Both the position numbers and the translations under genes were made by a program. From contig NZ_WTPY01000005.1 of assembly GCF_011378905.1 (NCBI RefSeq), positions 124,001 to 188,000 of the forward strand: DNA of 64,000 bases, in the 5' to 3' direction. Positions 51,967 through 61,750 of the stretch are shown one piece after another (position 1 is the first letter of the stretch; the number at the start of each line of letters is the position of its first letter). A model generated the notes under the pieces. It was not told the origin of the DNA. It saw nothing but the letters and a program-made list of their open reading frames with translations, and searched no databases. Source of the DNA: Paraglaciecola sp. 20A4. Lineage in GTDB: Bacteria > Pseudomonadota > Gammaproteobacteria > Enterobacterales > Alteromonadaceae.

Positions 51967-52447
51967 ACGCAATAGCACTACTCTAAAGTCAATACACATC
52001 ACGGTTAGCCTTTCAGCTACATGCCATCAATCGCGTTGACTTGTTGGCAAAAAACCTATTCGTGATGAGTATTATGGATGTTATTTTGTAAATGTAATTG
52101 CCTAACCACTGTCACGAGTATTTCACTCTAGAACCGCAGCTCGACCCGATATTTTTATTATTATTGATAGAAAAAATTAAATAACGATGAAATTTCCACT
52201 TCACCTAACTCCGGAATTTTAACATTATCCGAAGCCGTTCTGCCATGGCAAATGTGATTAAGCACTATTTTTTTAGTGTATTTTATCGTCATTATCCGCA
52301 TCTTGTCTCTTGACCCAGAAAAAACAACAATTTATTAACATATGCCGCCATAGTACATGCGAATGGCTCGTATTTGCATCATGAAAGATGATAGAAAAAA
52401 ACCGCCAATATTGGCGGTTTTTTATACTTATAAAATACGAAAGATGA
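51967..52447. other. upstream region of the nqr operon
   Basis: 481 bp between nqrA and fabV, both leftward. It must hold the nqr promoter, but I find no convincing -35/-10 pair. The right end holds the fabV terminator (52395-52421). No protein-like frame stands out. Confidence 0.5.
52395..52421 (-). terminator. intrinsic terminator of fabV
   Basis: Perfect 24-nt palindrome with arms AAAACCGCCAAT and ATTGGCGGTTTT (52398-52421) and extra A on the plus strand left side, a U run in the leftward transcript. Confidence 0.85.
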
Positions 52448-53635
52448 TCATTCCCAATCTGCTAAGGTATTTTGTTCCGTTTCGTAATCGACACCTTCAA
52501 TGTCAAAACCAAAGAGTTTTAAAAACTCATGATGATAACCAGCATAGTCACTTAGTTCATGGAAATTTTCTTGGGTCACTTGGTCCCATAAGGCCTTAAT
52601 TTTTGCTTGGGTCTCATCGTTGGTTTCTTTTCCATCCATGCGTAAACGACCCATTTCATCTAATTCAGGTGAATCAGCAAACAAACGCTCGGTAAATAAA
52701 CCTTTAATTTGTTCGATACACCCTTCATGAGTGCCTTCTTCCTTCATCACTTTATAAATTAATGAAATATACAAAGGCATAACAGGAATAGCAGAACTAG
52801 CCTGAGTTACAAGGGCCTTCAAAGAAGAAACATAAGCTTCAACGTGCTTAGCCTTGTTGTTACTCACAATGGCGGCTGCAGCTCGGTCTAAATCTTCTTT
52901 TGCTTTACCAATCGTTGCCTGACCGTAGATAGGCCAAGTCAGCTCTTTGCCTATATAAGTGTAAGCCGTGGTTTTACATCCATCAGCGAGTAAATCTGCA
53001 TCAGCAAGGGCCGCTAACCACAGTTCCCAATCTTCTCCCCCCATTACCTTAATGGTTTGCGCAATTTCATCGTCATTTGCAGGCTCAAGCGAAATATCAT
53101 GGATACGGTCTTTATCTGTATCGTAGGTTTTAGTGGTATAGGCTTGGCCTACAGGCTTCAAGGTAGACTTATACACTTCGCCCGTTTCAGGATCAGTTCG
53201 GCGAGGGGATGCCAAGCTATATATCACTAGATCAACTTGGCCCATCTCACGCTTGATGGTATCGATTGCTTGAGCTTTAATTTCATTAGAGAAAGCATCG
53301 CCGTTGATCGTTTCTGCGAACAGACCTTTCGCCTTTGCTTGTTTGTGAAAAGCAGCAGTATTGTACCAACCAGCAGTAGCGGTTTTACGCTCACTGGGTG
53401 CTTTTTCAAAGCACACCCCTAATGTGTTTGCCCCATAACCAAAGGCAGAAACAATTCGTGATGCTAGGCCATAGCCAGTCGATGAACCGATAACCAATAC
53501 ATTCTTCGGACCACTACCAAGGTCACCTTGCGACGTAACATATTCAATCTGCTGGGCAACACTTGCAGCACACCCATCTGGATGCGCATTTGTACAAATA
53601 AAGCCACGGATCTTTGGCTTAATAACCATATTCAT
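52448..53635 (-). CDS. fabV: enoyl-ACP/trans-2-enoyl-CoA reductase FabV
   Basis: NADH-dependent reductase for the last step of fatty acid elongation, 395 aa. The FabV-type Y-x8-K active site is Tyr237...Lys246 in WPIYGQATIGKAK, and the nucleotide motif is IGSSTGYGLASR. FabV is triclosan-insensitive in other species. AGGA precedes the first of two ATGs (53635). Confidence 0.96.
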   Translation of the reverse strand: MNMVIKPKIRGFICTNAHPDGCAASVAQQIEYVTSQGDLGSGPKNVLVIGSSTGYGLASRIVSAFGYGANTLGVCFEKAPSERKTATAGWYNTAAFHKQAKAKGLFAETINGDAFSNEIKAQAIDTIKREMGQVDLVIYSLASPRRTDPETGEVYKSTLKPVGQAYTTKTYDTDKDRIHDISLEPANDDEIAQTIKVMGGEDWELWLAALADADLLADGCKTTAYTYIGKELTWPIYGQATIGKAKEDLDRAAAAIVSNNKAKHVEAYVSSLKALVTQASSAIPVMPLYISLIYKVMKEEGTHEGCIEQIKGLFTERLFADSPELDEMGRLRMDGKETNDETQAKIKALWDQVTQENFHELSDYAGYHHEFLKLFGFDIEGVDYETEQNTLADWE

Positions 53636-53721
53636 TTTTTCCTATCAAAAGATCGGCGTACATTGTAATTGCCCAGAGCGATTAAACAACTCTGAACAGA
53701 TGGTTTGATAACGAACGCTCG

Positions 53722-53892
53722 CTATTTATTTTTTAGAACAAGCCATACAGCATGGATAACACCAGGGATAAAACCAAATAATGTTAATAATATATTCAAG
53801 AAAAAATGTGCACTAAGCCCAACTTGCAATAAGGCTCCTAAGGGCGGTAAAAAAATGGCGAGTATCAAATTTAGTGGATTTACTTTTTGCAT
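53722..53892 (-). CDS. Pmp3/UPF0057 small membrane protein (YqaE-like)
   Basis: 56 aa, two hydrophobic helices. NLILAIFLPPLGALLQVG and FFLNILLTLFGFIPGVIHAVW match the Pmp3/YqaE family, linked to membrane potential and stress in yeast and plants. AAGG lies 8 nt before the ATG. Just upstream of fabV's strand partner genes but with no shared function evident. Confidence 0.9.
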   Translation of the reverse strand: MQKVNPLNLILAIFLPPLGALLQVGLSAHFFLNILLTLFGFIPGVIHAVWLVLKNK

Positions 53893-53988
53893 AATAATGA
53901 CCTTATAATTTATTGTTTTTTCGGAATATTACCCAGTAACCATACATCAACATCACGTTTTCGTCATATTTCCCCTTAGTGCGCAAGC

Positions 53989-54303
53989 TTATAACGTCGA
54001 TCCTCCCATGCAATTCGGTGAGTCTGGCGATTGCTCGTGTAATGTAATCCACTCTTGTTCAGTGTAAGTGTGAATAGCCAACGCATGAATACTATTCGCT
54101 AATTCGTCTGCTAATACTTGATTCACCGCGCGGTGTCGTCCTATTAACCGCTTACCGGCAAATTCATCACTAACAATAACCACTTTAAAGTGACTTTCAG
54201 AACCTTTTGGCACATTGTGCATAAAACTCTCATTCACAACTTGCAAATAGGAAGGTGAAAAACCAGTTTGTAATTTATCTTCGATAGTCTGTTGTACTGT
54301 CAT
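53989..54303 (-). CDS. bolA: BolA family protein
   Basis: 104 aa with [32 protein letters not shown], the BolA fold region with conserved RH (residues about 61-62). BolA works with monothiol glutaredoxin in Fe-S trafficking and affects cell shape in E. coli. GAGGA before the ATG at 54303 supports it over the upstream in-frame start. Confidence 0.93.
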   Translation of the reverse strand: MTVQQTIEDKLQTGFSPSYLQVVNESFMHNVPKGSESHFKVVIVSDEFAGKRLIGRHRAVNQVLADELANSIHALAIHTYTEQEWITLHEQSPDSPNCMGGSTL

Positions 54304-54347
54304 TTTCTTTCCTCTTTCATTGTTCATATCTGCATAGTTAACATCGC

Positions 54348-54980
54348 TTATCGCCGCAAATTTGCTGAGACGAAACGGAAAGTTAAGTTAATCCGTGGGG
54401 CCAATGACTTTTTGGTTTTAGCTAAACTATGCAGCCAAAATTGCTGAGTACTTCCCGCCATAATTAACAGGCTTCCATGCTCTAACGGTAAGCGATATTT
54501 CTCGCCGCTCACACGATGCTTCAAATCAAAATTACGTACTTGCCCCAAACTCAATGAGGCGATTACCGGATCACGCCCGAGTTCAGGCTCGTTGTCACTG
54601 TGCCACGCCATACTGTCTTGGCCGTCACGATAGCAATTTGCCAAGACTGAATTAAAACGAACGTTACATGCCGCCTCACAACGCTCACGCAGCACGTTGA
54701 GCTCATCACTCCAAGGATTGGGTTGCAAATTTATACCTGAATACTGGTACAGTGCATCATTATCGCCATACCAAGCTTGTAAGCGTGGGATTTTAACCTG
54801 TTTACCATACAATTTGATATGATCTTGACGCCACGCCAAAGAGTCAAGCAGTCGAGTACAGTAATGATCCGCTTCTTGAGTAGATAAAAAATGGTTAAAA
54901 TAGCGGATATTTCCATCAACTAAAGGCAGTATTTCAGGTTCGGTGGATGATACCGAAGGAAATAAACTAGATTGTTGCAA
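54348..54980 (-). CDS. alkB: AlkB-like 2-oxoglutarate/Fe(II) dioxygenase
   Basis: 210 aa. The iron ligands are in [12 protein letters not shown] (HxD) and WLHSL, and RINLTFR holds the 2-oxoglutarate arginines. It resembles the ALKBH2/3-type that repairs alkylated bases. The start is TTG at 54980 with GGAG 5 nt upstream. It diverges from rlmG, with 25 bp between starts, so the promoters must overlap. Confidence 0.9.
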   Translation of the reverse strand: MQQSSLFPSVSSTEPEILPLVDGNIRYFNHFLSTQEADHYCTRLLDSLAWRQDHIKLYGKQVKIPRLQAWYGDNDALYQYSGINLQPNPWSDELNVLRERCEAACNVRFNSVLANCYRDGQDSMAWHSDNEPELGRDPVIASLSLGQVRNFDLKHRVSGEKYRLPLEHGSLLIMAGSTQQFWLHSLAKTKKSLAPRINLTFRFVSANLRR

Positions 54981-55005
54981 GTAAACTCCAATATATAAGA
55001 ATTAA

Positions 55006-56169
55006 ATGAAAACTGAATTCACCCTTTTAGAGCAGACATACCAATTATTACGCTATCCAGCCGAAAATCAACATATCAGTTGGCAAGCATGGGATGCCGC
55101 CGACGAATATCTAATTGAATACGTTGAACAAAATATGGCGGATCGCCTTGATCTAAATATATTTATATACAACGATGACTTTGGTGCACTAGGCGTTTGG
55201 TTCGCTCATCGCTCACCGTTGTGGATAAGCGATTCATATGTCGCGCACAAGGCGCTAGCGCTCAACCTTGAGCGTAATAATATCCCTAATAATCAAGTCA
55301 CAATGCACGACAGTCTATATCAACCTGATGTCAACGCTGACATAGTGTTGATTAAACTGCCTAAAACTCTAGCGTTATTAGAACAGCAACTAATTGATTT
55401 GCAAAAGTGTGTGACTCCGCAAACAAAAATTATCGCCACAGGCAAAGCAAATGCGATTCAAAAGTCTACTCTTGCATTATTTGAGAAGCATTTAGGTTTA
55501 ACCACTACGTCCCTTGCAAAGAAAAAAGCCCGTTTGATTTTCTGCCAATATGACGGCAGCAAAGCAAGTAGCAGCCCCTACCCCACAAAATGGAAAACCG
55601 ACGGCAGCCAATTTACTGTGCATAACCTTGCTAATGTATTTTCACGCCAGCAACTGGATATTGGTGCCCGTGTATTGTTGGCTCACTTACCTGAAGCTAA
55701 TCATAAAAAGGTCGTTGATTTAGGATGTGGAAACGGTGTTCTGGGACTGCATATTTTGCAGCAATCTCCACAAGCGCAGATTGTCTTTGTCGATGAATCC
55801 TTTATGGCCATTGCATCAGCAAAGCTCAATATTGAACAAAATATGCCTGAGAAGTTATCTCAATGTGAGTTTATCGTGAGTAACTGCTTAGATGAGTATC
55901 CTCAATCTGGTGACCAACATGATAAATCAACTGAGCAGGTGGATATCGTTTTATGTAATCCACCCTTTCATCAACAAAACACCATAACGGATCATATTGC
56001 GCTGCAAATGTTTCGCGACAGTAAACGCGTGCTCAAACGTGGCGGTGAATTGCGCGTAGTCGGCAATCGGCATTTAGACTATCCGCAAACGATTAAACGA
56101 CTATTCGGTCATTACAAGACACTTGCAAGTGATCGAAAATTCAGTATTTTGTCAGCTATCAAAAAGTAG
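55006..56169 (+). CDS. rlmG: 23S rRNA (guanine-1835-N2)-methyltransferase
   Basis: 387 aa, an N-terminal RlmG-type domain and a SAM-dependent methyltransferase domain with VVDLGCGNGVLGLHIL (about 234) and the N2-guanine motif NPPFH (318-322). It modifies G1835 of 23S rRNA in E. coli. Confidence 0.93.
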   Translation: MKTEFTLLEQTYQLLRYPAENQHISWQAWDAADEYLIEYVEQNMADRLDLNIFIYNDDFGALGVWFAHRSPLWISDSYVAHKALALNLERNNIPNNQVTMHDSLYQPDVNADIVLIKLPKTLALLEQQLIDLQKCVTPQTKIIATGKANAIQKSTLALFEKHLGLTTTSLAKKKARLIFCQYDGSKASSSPYPTKWKTDGSQFTVHNLANVFSRQQLDIGARVLLAHLPEANHKKVVDLGCGNGVLGLHILQQSPQAQIVFVDESFMAIASAKLNIEQNMPEKLSQCEFIVSNCLDEYPQSGDQHDKSTEQVDIVLCNPPFHQQNTITDHIALQMFRDSKRVLKRGGELRVVGNRHLDYPQTIKRLFGHYKTLASDRKFSILSAIKK

Positions 56170-56182
56170 TCAGGAGCTTATA

Positions 56183-56779
56183 ATGTTACGTGCCCTATTT
56201 ATCAGTATTTTTCTTATTAGTAGCCCAGTCTTTGCCAAACAAAAAGACGACGGCAGCCAAATTCAAGCCGAGAACTTTTATCCCAGAGTGAAAATAGCAA
56301 CCTCTATGGGTGACGTTACTGTCGAGTTAGACCGCTCCCGTGCGCCGATTGCGGTTAACAACTTTCTACGTTATGTAGATAAACGCAGTTATGAAGACAC
56401 TATATTCCATCGAGTAGTAGCTGATTTTATTGTACAAGGGGGCGGGTATGATGTGGATTTCGCTGAAAAACCGTCCTTCCCGGATATCATCAACGAATCA
56501 GGTAATGGCTTAAAAAACGAAATGTATACCATCGCCATGGCCCGCCAAAAAGACCCCCACTCTTCAAATCGACAGTTCTTTTTTAATATGAACGACAACG
56601 TCAGTTTAGACCCTGGTCGTGACTGGGGTTACACCGTATTCGGCTACGTAGTTGAAGGTAATGAGGTGCTTGATGCAATATCTCAAGTCGAAACAGACTA
56701 TGACACTACGTGGGGCTGGGCGGATGTGCCGGTAAAACCTGTACTGATCAAGCAAGTGACAGTATTACCTCCTGTCTAG
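56183..56779 (+). CDS. periplasmic peptidyl-prolyl cis-trans isomerase (cyclophilin)
   Basis: 198 aa with a signal peptide (1-18, cut after VFA). The cyclophilin core TIFHRVVADFIVQGGGYD and SSNRQFFFNM are typical of bacterial PpiA. It helps fold envelope proteins. AGGAG at 56172-56176 fixes the ATG at 56183; the frame is open upstream into rlmG. It lies 13 bp after rlmG and may be in one transcript with it. Confidence 0.92.
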   Translation: MLRALFISIFLISSPVFAKQKDDGSQIQAENFYPRVKIATSMGDVTVELDRSRAPIAVNNFLRYVDKRSYEDTIFHRVVADFIVQGGGYDVDFAEKPSFPDIINESGNGLKNEMYTIAMARQKDPHSSNRQFFFNMNDNVSLDPGRDWGYTVFGYVVEGNEVLDAISQVETDYDTTWGWADVPVKPVLIKQVTVLPPV

Positions 56780-56781
56780 TC

Positions 56782-57324
56782 CTACGACAACACTTTGAGA
56801 AATAGATTGCTTGCTTGCGCCTCACCACTTAACGTAATTTGACGCTCGTAGGTAAAGCCAAGCTTTTTCAGCAGTCCCATTGAAGGATCGTTATTTAGCG
56901 CCGTAAGTGCAGCCACCTTCGTTAGTCCAAGTACATTCTGTGCATATTCTAATGTTGCTTGGGCTGCCTCAAAAGCAATTCCTTGTCGACGAAACTGGGC
57001 AGCATAAGCAAAACCTATATCAGGCCAATTTAACCCGTCTCGTTGTAATAATCCGCACAACCCCAGTGGAGTATAGTCTTCCTTTCGCTCGACCAGGTAT
57101 AGCCCGAAACCATATTTTTCAATCATGGCCAGAGGGCCTGAATGAATATATGTTTTAGCATCATCCAACGTCTGTACACCGCGATCACCAATATACTTCA
57201 ACCAATCAGGCTCATTCAATAAACCTAATATAAAGCCTGCGTCAGAATCGTTTAATAATCTCAAGTTGAATCTGCGCGTTTGTATGCCGACGAATGGAGG
57301 ATACACGCTAAATCTGCTGCGCAA
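56782..57324 (-). CDS. GNAT family N-acetyltransferase (RimJ/RimL-like)
   Basis: 180 aa with the acceptor-type pattern TRRFNLRLLNDSDAGFILGLLN and the acetyl-CoA loop FRRQGIAFEAAQATLEYA. RimJ/RimL-like enzymes acetylate ribosomal N-termini or small molecules; the target is unknown. The listed TTG start at 57324 overlaps the upstream gene by 17 bp; a GTG at 57306 is possible. Confidence 0.82.
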   Translation of the reverse strand: MRSRFSVYPPFVGIQTRRFNLRLLNDSDAGFILGLLNEPDWLKYIGDRGVQTLDDAKTYIHSGPLAMIEKYGFGLYLVERKEDYTPLGLCGLLQRDGLNWPDIGFAYAAQFRRQGIAFEAAQATLEYAQNVLGLTKVAALTALNNDPSMGLLKKLGFTYERQITLSGEAQASNLFLKVLS

Positions 57325-57754
57325 ATATTGCTAAATCGGTAAAAATCACAATCACTATTAGTAATAAATAGTGTAGTGCTACCGTCGGTCTCAATGCTGA
57401 TGTCGCGTATTCTTGGAGCAATCCAAGCATACTAGGCCTAGTTTCCAGCCAAGTAGAGTTGAATTGCATAGCAATTTGATTTGCATGTGCCATCTCTTCT
57501 GGGCTGGATAATATTTTTTCAATCGATAGCAAACGTACTTCGATACGTGCTTGAAACGTTTTCCATATAGCTTCTTGCAGCCACAGAACGAAAATGAATG
57601 CTGCAACAAATACATTCGGCGCGAGTAGTAACAGCATTGTCGCTACAAGGCTAATGCATACTAATTTAATAACACAGGCAAATTTCTCGTAACTATCATA
57701 CTGGTTTTGAAGGGTGACCCACTCTTGTTGAAGTGCGCAAAGTGTTGGTTGCAT
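57308..57754 (-). CDS. membrane protein of unknown function
   Basis: 148 aa with a pair of hydrophobic helices (about 25-65) and a C-terminal one (about 128-146), separated by a charged helical segment. No family recognised. It overlaps the GNAT gene and lies in the same orientation, so they may be co-transcribed. Confidence 0.6.
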   Translation of the reverse strand: MQPTLCALQQEWVTLQNQYDSYEKFACVIKLVCISLVATMLLLLAPNVFVAAFIFVLWLQEAIWKTFQARIEVRLLSIEKILSSPEEMAHANQIAMQFNSTWLETRPSMLGLLQEYATSALRPTVALHYLLLIVIVIFTDLAIFAQQI

Positions 57755-57844
57755 GGCAATATCTTAGCAGGTTAATGACCTACCTATGGTATGAACTTTA
57801 CCGCCTAGAATCAAATCACAGATGGTAAGCGCGCCAGGATTACT

Positions 57845-58984
57845 TCACAGTTCTACAGATTGCGAATCAAAGTCATAACCAAAAAACGCCACTTGGTTCT
57901 TACCGCGTTTTTTAGAGGTGTACATCATTTTATCGGCTTGCTGCATAAAATCCCCCAAGGGCTGACCGGTATATTGGGCATAACCTATGCTAACCGTGAC
58001 TTTATGGCTCGCGCGAGCAAATTTATTCGCATTAATTGAATCACAAATTCGGGTGGCTATTTCCTTAGACTGCTCCACTTCTGCTTCCACTAACAAAATA
58101 ACAAATTCGTCACCGCCAAGCCGGCAAACAATATCATCTGAACGCAACTGTTGACTGATCAATCGAGCTATCTCGATAAGCACTTCGTCTCCAACCAAAT
58201 GGCCGTCGCTATCATTAATTTTTTTAAAATCATCTACATCAACAATCAGCAATCCCAAAGGATGTTGATAGCGCAAACTGCGAGTCGTTTCTGACTCAAG
58301 TTTACTGGCAAAATACCGCCGGTTATTTAATTTTGTAAGGGGATCCTGAACTGAGAGTTCTTCTAACAAACTATTTTTTTCATGAAGTTCATGCAGTATT
58401 TCAAATTGATCGACCCTAGAACGTTCAGCCAATCGAGCGATAAACATAGCAATCAGCATAGAGGTAAAACACGTTAAAATCGGTGATGACGCATCCTGCA
58501 TGGGCAACTCATTTAGTAAGCCTAGACTGACCGTCATCCAGCATAGAAATAATAAACAGAATAAAAATACCAAGTGGCCTTGCACGAGCATGGCGATGAC
58601 CATCATCCCCATAATAAAGGGCACCGGACCATGTCCTTGAATGCTGGTATAAATAGACAACACAGTCGCCATAAAAGCTAAAAATGTTGGATACATCAAC
58701 TCGAGTAATGTCACTCGCCATGACGTTCTAGACATCCCTCGGGCATAAGGTAAAAGGAACAAATTGAGCAAGGCATATAGTACATTAGAAATATATACCA
58801 GAAGATAGGGCATCATCTGCTCACTAAATGCCTCATTCCCCAGACGCAAGTGATGCAACAAATGCACGCCGAAGCCAATCAAAGCCATAATTGAAAAATA
58901 CCAAACTAGGGTTAAGTTATTTTCAACTGATGTTTGCTGATAGGCTTTAGCTTGATGAGGAGGGGGGCTGGGTACAATCTGCAT
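57845..58984 (-). CDS. membrane diguanylate cyclase (GGDEF)
   Basis: 379 aa. About six TM helices (28-200) and a coiled stretch (about 205-225) lead into a GGDEF domain with intact GGDEF in CRLGGDEFVI. An RxxD site (RSDD) lies 5 residues before it, so product inhibition is expected. DVDDFKKINDSDGH supplies metal and substrate contacts. The input signal sensed by the membrane domain is unknown. Confidence 0.92.
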   Translation of the reverse strand: MQIVPSPPPHQAKAYQQTSVENNLTLVWYFSIMALIGFGVHLLHHLRLGNEAFSEQMMPYLLVYISNVLYALLNLFLLPYARGMSRTSWRVTLLELMYPTFLAFMATVLSIYTSIQGHGPVPFIMGMMVIAMLVQGHLVFLFCLLFLCWMTVSLGLLNELPMQDASSPILTCFTSMLIAMFIARLAERSRVDQFEILHELHEKNSLLEELSVQDPLTKLNNRRYFASKLESETTRSLRYQHPLGLLIVDVDDFKKINDSDGHLVGDEVLIEIARLISQQLRSDDIVCRLGGDEFVILLVEAEVEQSKEIATRICDSINANKFARASHKVTVSIGYAQYTGQPLGDFMQQADKMMYTSKKRGKNQVAFFGYDFDSQSVEL

Positions 58985-59068
58985 ACGAGTTCAATTCTAG
59001 GTCTATACGGCTTCCTTCAGATAACTATAGTCCATATATACAACTTGCGAGTACGTTAGAACATAAAT

Positions 59069-60052
59069 TTATGCATTTTGATAATCGAACGTTATGACCT
59101 GAGCTATTTTCGTTTTATCTAGCGCTAACATTATTAATCTATCAATGCCAACCGCAACACCGGCACAGTTAGGTAAGCCAGATTCAAGACCAGCTAAAAA
59201 AAGCGCATCCGTTGTCACCGGTGGTAAATTAGCAGCTAAACGCTGATCATTATCTGCGTTGAATCGTTGACGTTGTTCATGCACATTGGCTAGTTCATGA
59301 AAGCCATTGGCTAGTTCAATTCCCTTGTAGTAAAGCTCAAACCGTTCGGCAACCCGTTCGTCTTGCAAATTGATCCGCGCTAATGCAGCCTGACTAGCTG
59401 GGAAGTTATAAATAAAACAGGGGCGTTGAATGCCTATTTTAGGCTCTATTTCATGACTAAACAGCAGCTGTAAAATAGTGTCTTTATCTTGCTCGTCACG
59501 ACAAATGTGTTCGTAGCCTAAGGTGCAGCCACGTTTTTGCAGCTCTGCTAATGATGTGCTTAAAGGGTCTAACGATAAATAATCTTTGAAAGCCTGCTGG
59601 TAAGTCATTCGATAACTAGGCTCGCAACCAAAAATCAGTTGGACCAGTTCATCTAATTCGTTCATCAATTGCACATGATCAAAATCAGGTCGATACCATT
59701 CCAACATGGTAAATTCAGGATTATGATGCTTACCTGCCTCTTCGTTGCGAAAAGCCTTCGCGATTTGATATATAGCACCACTACCAGCACAGAGTAAACG
59801 TTTCATAGCATATTCCGGCGACGTTTGAAGATAAAGCGTCCTTTGCTGGGGGGACATTGGATCATTAAACTGAGTACTAAAAACACGCATGTGTAAATCA
59901 CTCACGGTGGCATTACTCAAGCTGGGCGTTTCTACTTCCAATACATTTCGCAAAGCAAAGAACTGACGAATATCAGCTATAATGACGGCGCGTTGACGTA
60001 ATGTTTGAATGTCGGCTGTTGGTCGCCAATTTAAATGTGAGCGGTTATTCAT
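59069..60052 (-). CDS. epmA: EF-P--(R)-beta-lysine ligase
   Basis: Class II lysyl-tRNA synthetase paralogue (327 aa, no anticodon domain) that attaches beta-lysine to EF-P Lys34. [24 protein letters not shown] and [17 protein letters not shown] are EpmA signatures. Two adjacent ATGs (60055, 60052) follow AAGGA; the second has the better spacing. It is downstream of efp across a terminator. Confidence 0.95.
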   Translation of the reverse strand: MNNRSHLNWRPTADIQTLRQRAVIIADIRQFFALRNVLEVETPSLSNATVSDLHMRVFSTQFNDPMSPQQRTLYLQTSPEYAMKRLLCAGSGAIYQIAKAFRNEEAGKHHNPEFTMLEWYRPDFDHVQLMNELDELVQLIFGCEPSYRMTYQQAFKDYLSLDPLSTSLAELQKRGCTLGYEHICRDEQDKDTILQLLFSHEIEPKIGIQRPCFIYNFPASQAALARINLQDERVAERFELYYKGIELANGFHELANVHEQRQRFNADNDQRLAANLPPVTTDALFLAGLESGLPNCAGVAVGIDRLIMLALDKTKIAQVITFDYQNA

Positions 60053-60073
60053 CATTACGTCCTTTGCAGATAT

Positions 60074-60100
60074 AAAAAAGCTCACATTTACGTGAGCTTT
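60074..60100 (-). terminator. intrinsic terminator between efp and epmA
   Basis: In the leftward transcript AAAGCTCAC pairs with GTGAGCTTT (60077-60085 and 60092-60100, 6-nt loop) followed by U. It lies 18 bp after the efp stop and just before the epmA ribosome site. Confidence 0.8.
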
Positions 60101-60117
60101 CATACATTTGCGTTTAC

Positions 60118-60687
60118 TTACTTTTGCGCGCGAGAAGCATATTCACCGCTGCGTGTATCAACTTTAACCACTTCACCTGTTTGTACAAATAAAGGTACAC
60201 GAACAACAGCTCCAGTAGTCAAGGTTGCTGGCTTGCCGCCAGTGCCTGCGGTATCACCTTTAAGGCCGGGATCCGTTTCTGTTATTTCTAATTCTACAAA
60301 GTTAGGAGGACTAACCACAATCGGTGTACCATTCCATAATGTGATGGTGCAGCTATCGTTTTCAACTAACCATTTGATGTTATCGCCAACCGCTTTTTCA
60401 TCTGCTGCGATTTGCTCAAACGATTCATTATTCATAAAATGCCAAAATTCACCGTCGGTATACAAATATGACAGTTCAACATCCATGACATCTGCGGCTT
60501 CAAACGACTCACCTGATTTAAAGGTTTTTTCGAGACTTTTACCTGAGATGAGTTTTTTTAACTTAACGCGGTTAAAGGCTTGTCCTTTGCCAGGTTTGAC
60601 ATATTCGTTTTCAAGAATGTTGCAAGGTTCGCCGTCGAGCATAATTTTAACGCCCGCTTTAAACTCATTAGTGCTGATAGTAGCCAT
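60118..60687 (-). CDS. efp: elongation factor P
   Basis: 189 aa, relieves ribosome stalling at polyproline. Lys34 in VKPGKGQAF is the site of beta-lysylation, and [31 protein letters not shown] and [14 protein letters not shown] are diagnostic. It diverges from epmB, 37 bp between starts. Confidence 0.97.
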   Translation of the reverse strand: MATISTNEFKAGVKIMLDGEPCNILENEYVKPGKGQAFNRVKLKKLISGKSLEKTFKSGESFEAADVMDVELSYLYTDGEFWHFMNNESFEQIAADEKAVGDNIKWLVENDSCTITLWNGTPIVVSPPNFVELEITETDPGLKGDTAGTGGKPATLTTGAVVRVPLFVQTGEVVKVDTRSGEYASRAQK

Positions 60688-60724
60688 GTTTCCTCGTAAT
60701 CAATTAACTGTGTAGAGTATCTAG

Positions 60725-61750
60725 TTGACGCAAATAATACCTAAAAAACTCATTGCTGTAGAGAATAACTGGCAAAAAGTACTTTCAAGTGCCTTTTCAG
60801 ATCCACTTGCTCTACTAACTTACTTGGATTTAGATCCTAAACAATTTGAAGACGATATCGCTGCACGGCGCTTATTTCCTATGCGTGTGCCTCTTCCATT
60901 TGCTGCTCGCATGAAAAAAGGCGATGCAAACGATGCACTTTTTCGCCAAGTATTTCCCGATAAAAAAGAATTTTTAAATGACCCAAACTATCTACTTGAT
61001 CCGCTAAAAGAACAAAATAATGATAAACCGGGTGTATTACACAAATACCAGAGCCGCGTTTTGTTGCTCGTCCGAGGTGGATGTGCAGTCAATTGCCGTT
61101 ATTGTTTTCGTCGTCACTTTCCCTATTCAGATAATCATTTGAACAAACTAAAGTGGCAAGAAACATTGGATTACATCAAGCAAGACGTAAATATTAATGA
61201 AGTCATCTATTCCGGTGGTGACCCATTGATGGCAAAAGATGATTTTTTAGCTTGGTTAACCCAAGAAATTGTCAATATTAAGCATATAACACGGATACGT
61301 ATTCATACCCGATTGCCAGTAGTGATCCCTTCGCGGATAACGCCTGAACTGATTCAGTGGTTCACAAAAACACGGCTTAAACCTGTGATGGTGTTGCATA
61401 TTAACCATCCACAAGAAATTGACCAACTAATGCGTGATGCATTGAAAAAGTTGACAGATGCTGGGGTCACTCTGCTTAATCAAGGCGTATTGCTTAAAAA
61501 CATCAATGACAGTATTGAGGTTCAAGTGGCGTTGAGTGAAAGTTTGTTCGACGCGGGAGTCTTACCTTATTACTTACATGTGATGGATAAGGTACAAGGC
61601 GCACAACATTTTGATCAAGACGATAATGTCGCCAAAGGAATTATGGCGGGGATGATAAAGCGTTTACCGGGATTTCTGGTACCTAAACTCGTTCGCGAGA
61701 TAGGTGGCCAACCCGGTAAAACGCCAATTGATTTAAATCTTCATCCTTAA
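60725..61750 (+). CDS. epmB: L-lysine 2,3-aminomutase for EF-P modification
   Basis: Radical SAM enzyme, 341 aa, converting L-lysine to (R)-beta-lysine for EpmA. The Fe-S cluster motif is CAVNCRYC (Cys120, Cys124, Cys127), and YSGGDPLMAKDDFL is typical. The start is TTG at 60725 with a weak ribosome site. Its stop codon abuts the stop of the leftward gene. Confidence 0.93.
   Translation: MTQIIPKKLIAVENNWQKVLSSAFSDPLALLTYLDLDPKQFEDDIAARRLFPMRVPLPFAARMKKGDANDALFRQVFPDKKEFLNDPNYLLDPLKEQNNDKPGVLHKYQSRVLLLVRGGCAVNCRYCFRRHFPYSDNHLNKLKWQETLDYIKQDVNINEVIYSGGDPLMAKDDFLAWLTQEIVNIKHITRIRIHTRLPVVIPSRITPELIQWFTKTRLKPVMVLHINHPQEIDQLMRDALKKLTDAGVTLLNQGVLLKNINDSIEVQVALSESLFDAGVLPYYLHVMDKVQGAQHFDQDDNVAKGIMAGMIKRLPGFLVPKLVREIGGQPGKTPIDLNLHP

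Noticed and set aside
60092-60715. A 207-codon open frame opposite efp
   Set aside because: It is the antisense of a strongly conserved gene; the translation has no family features.
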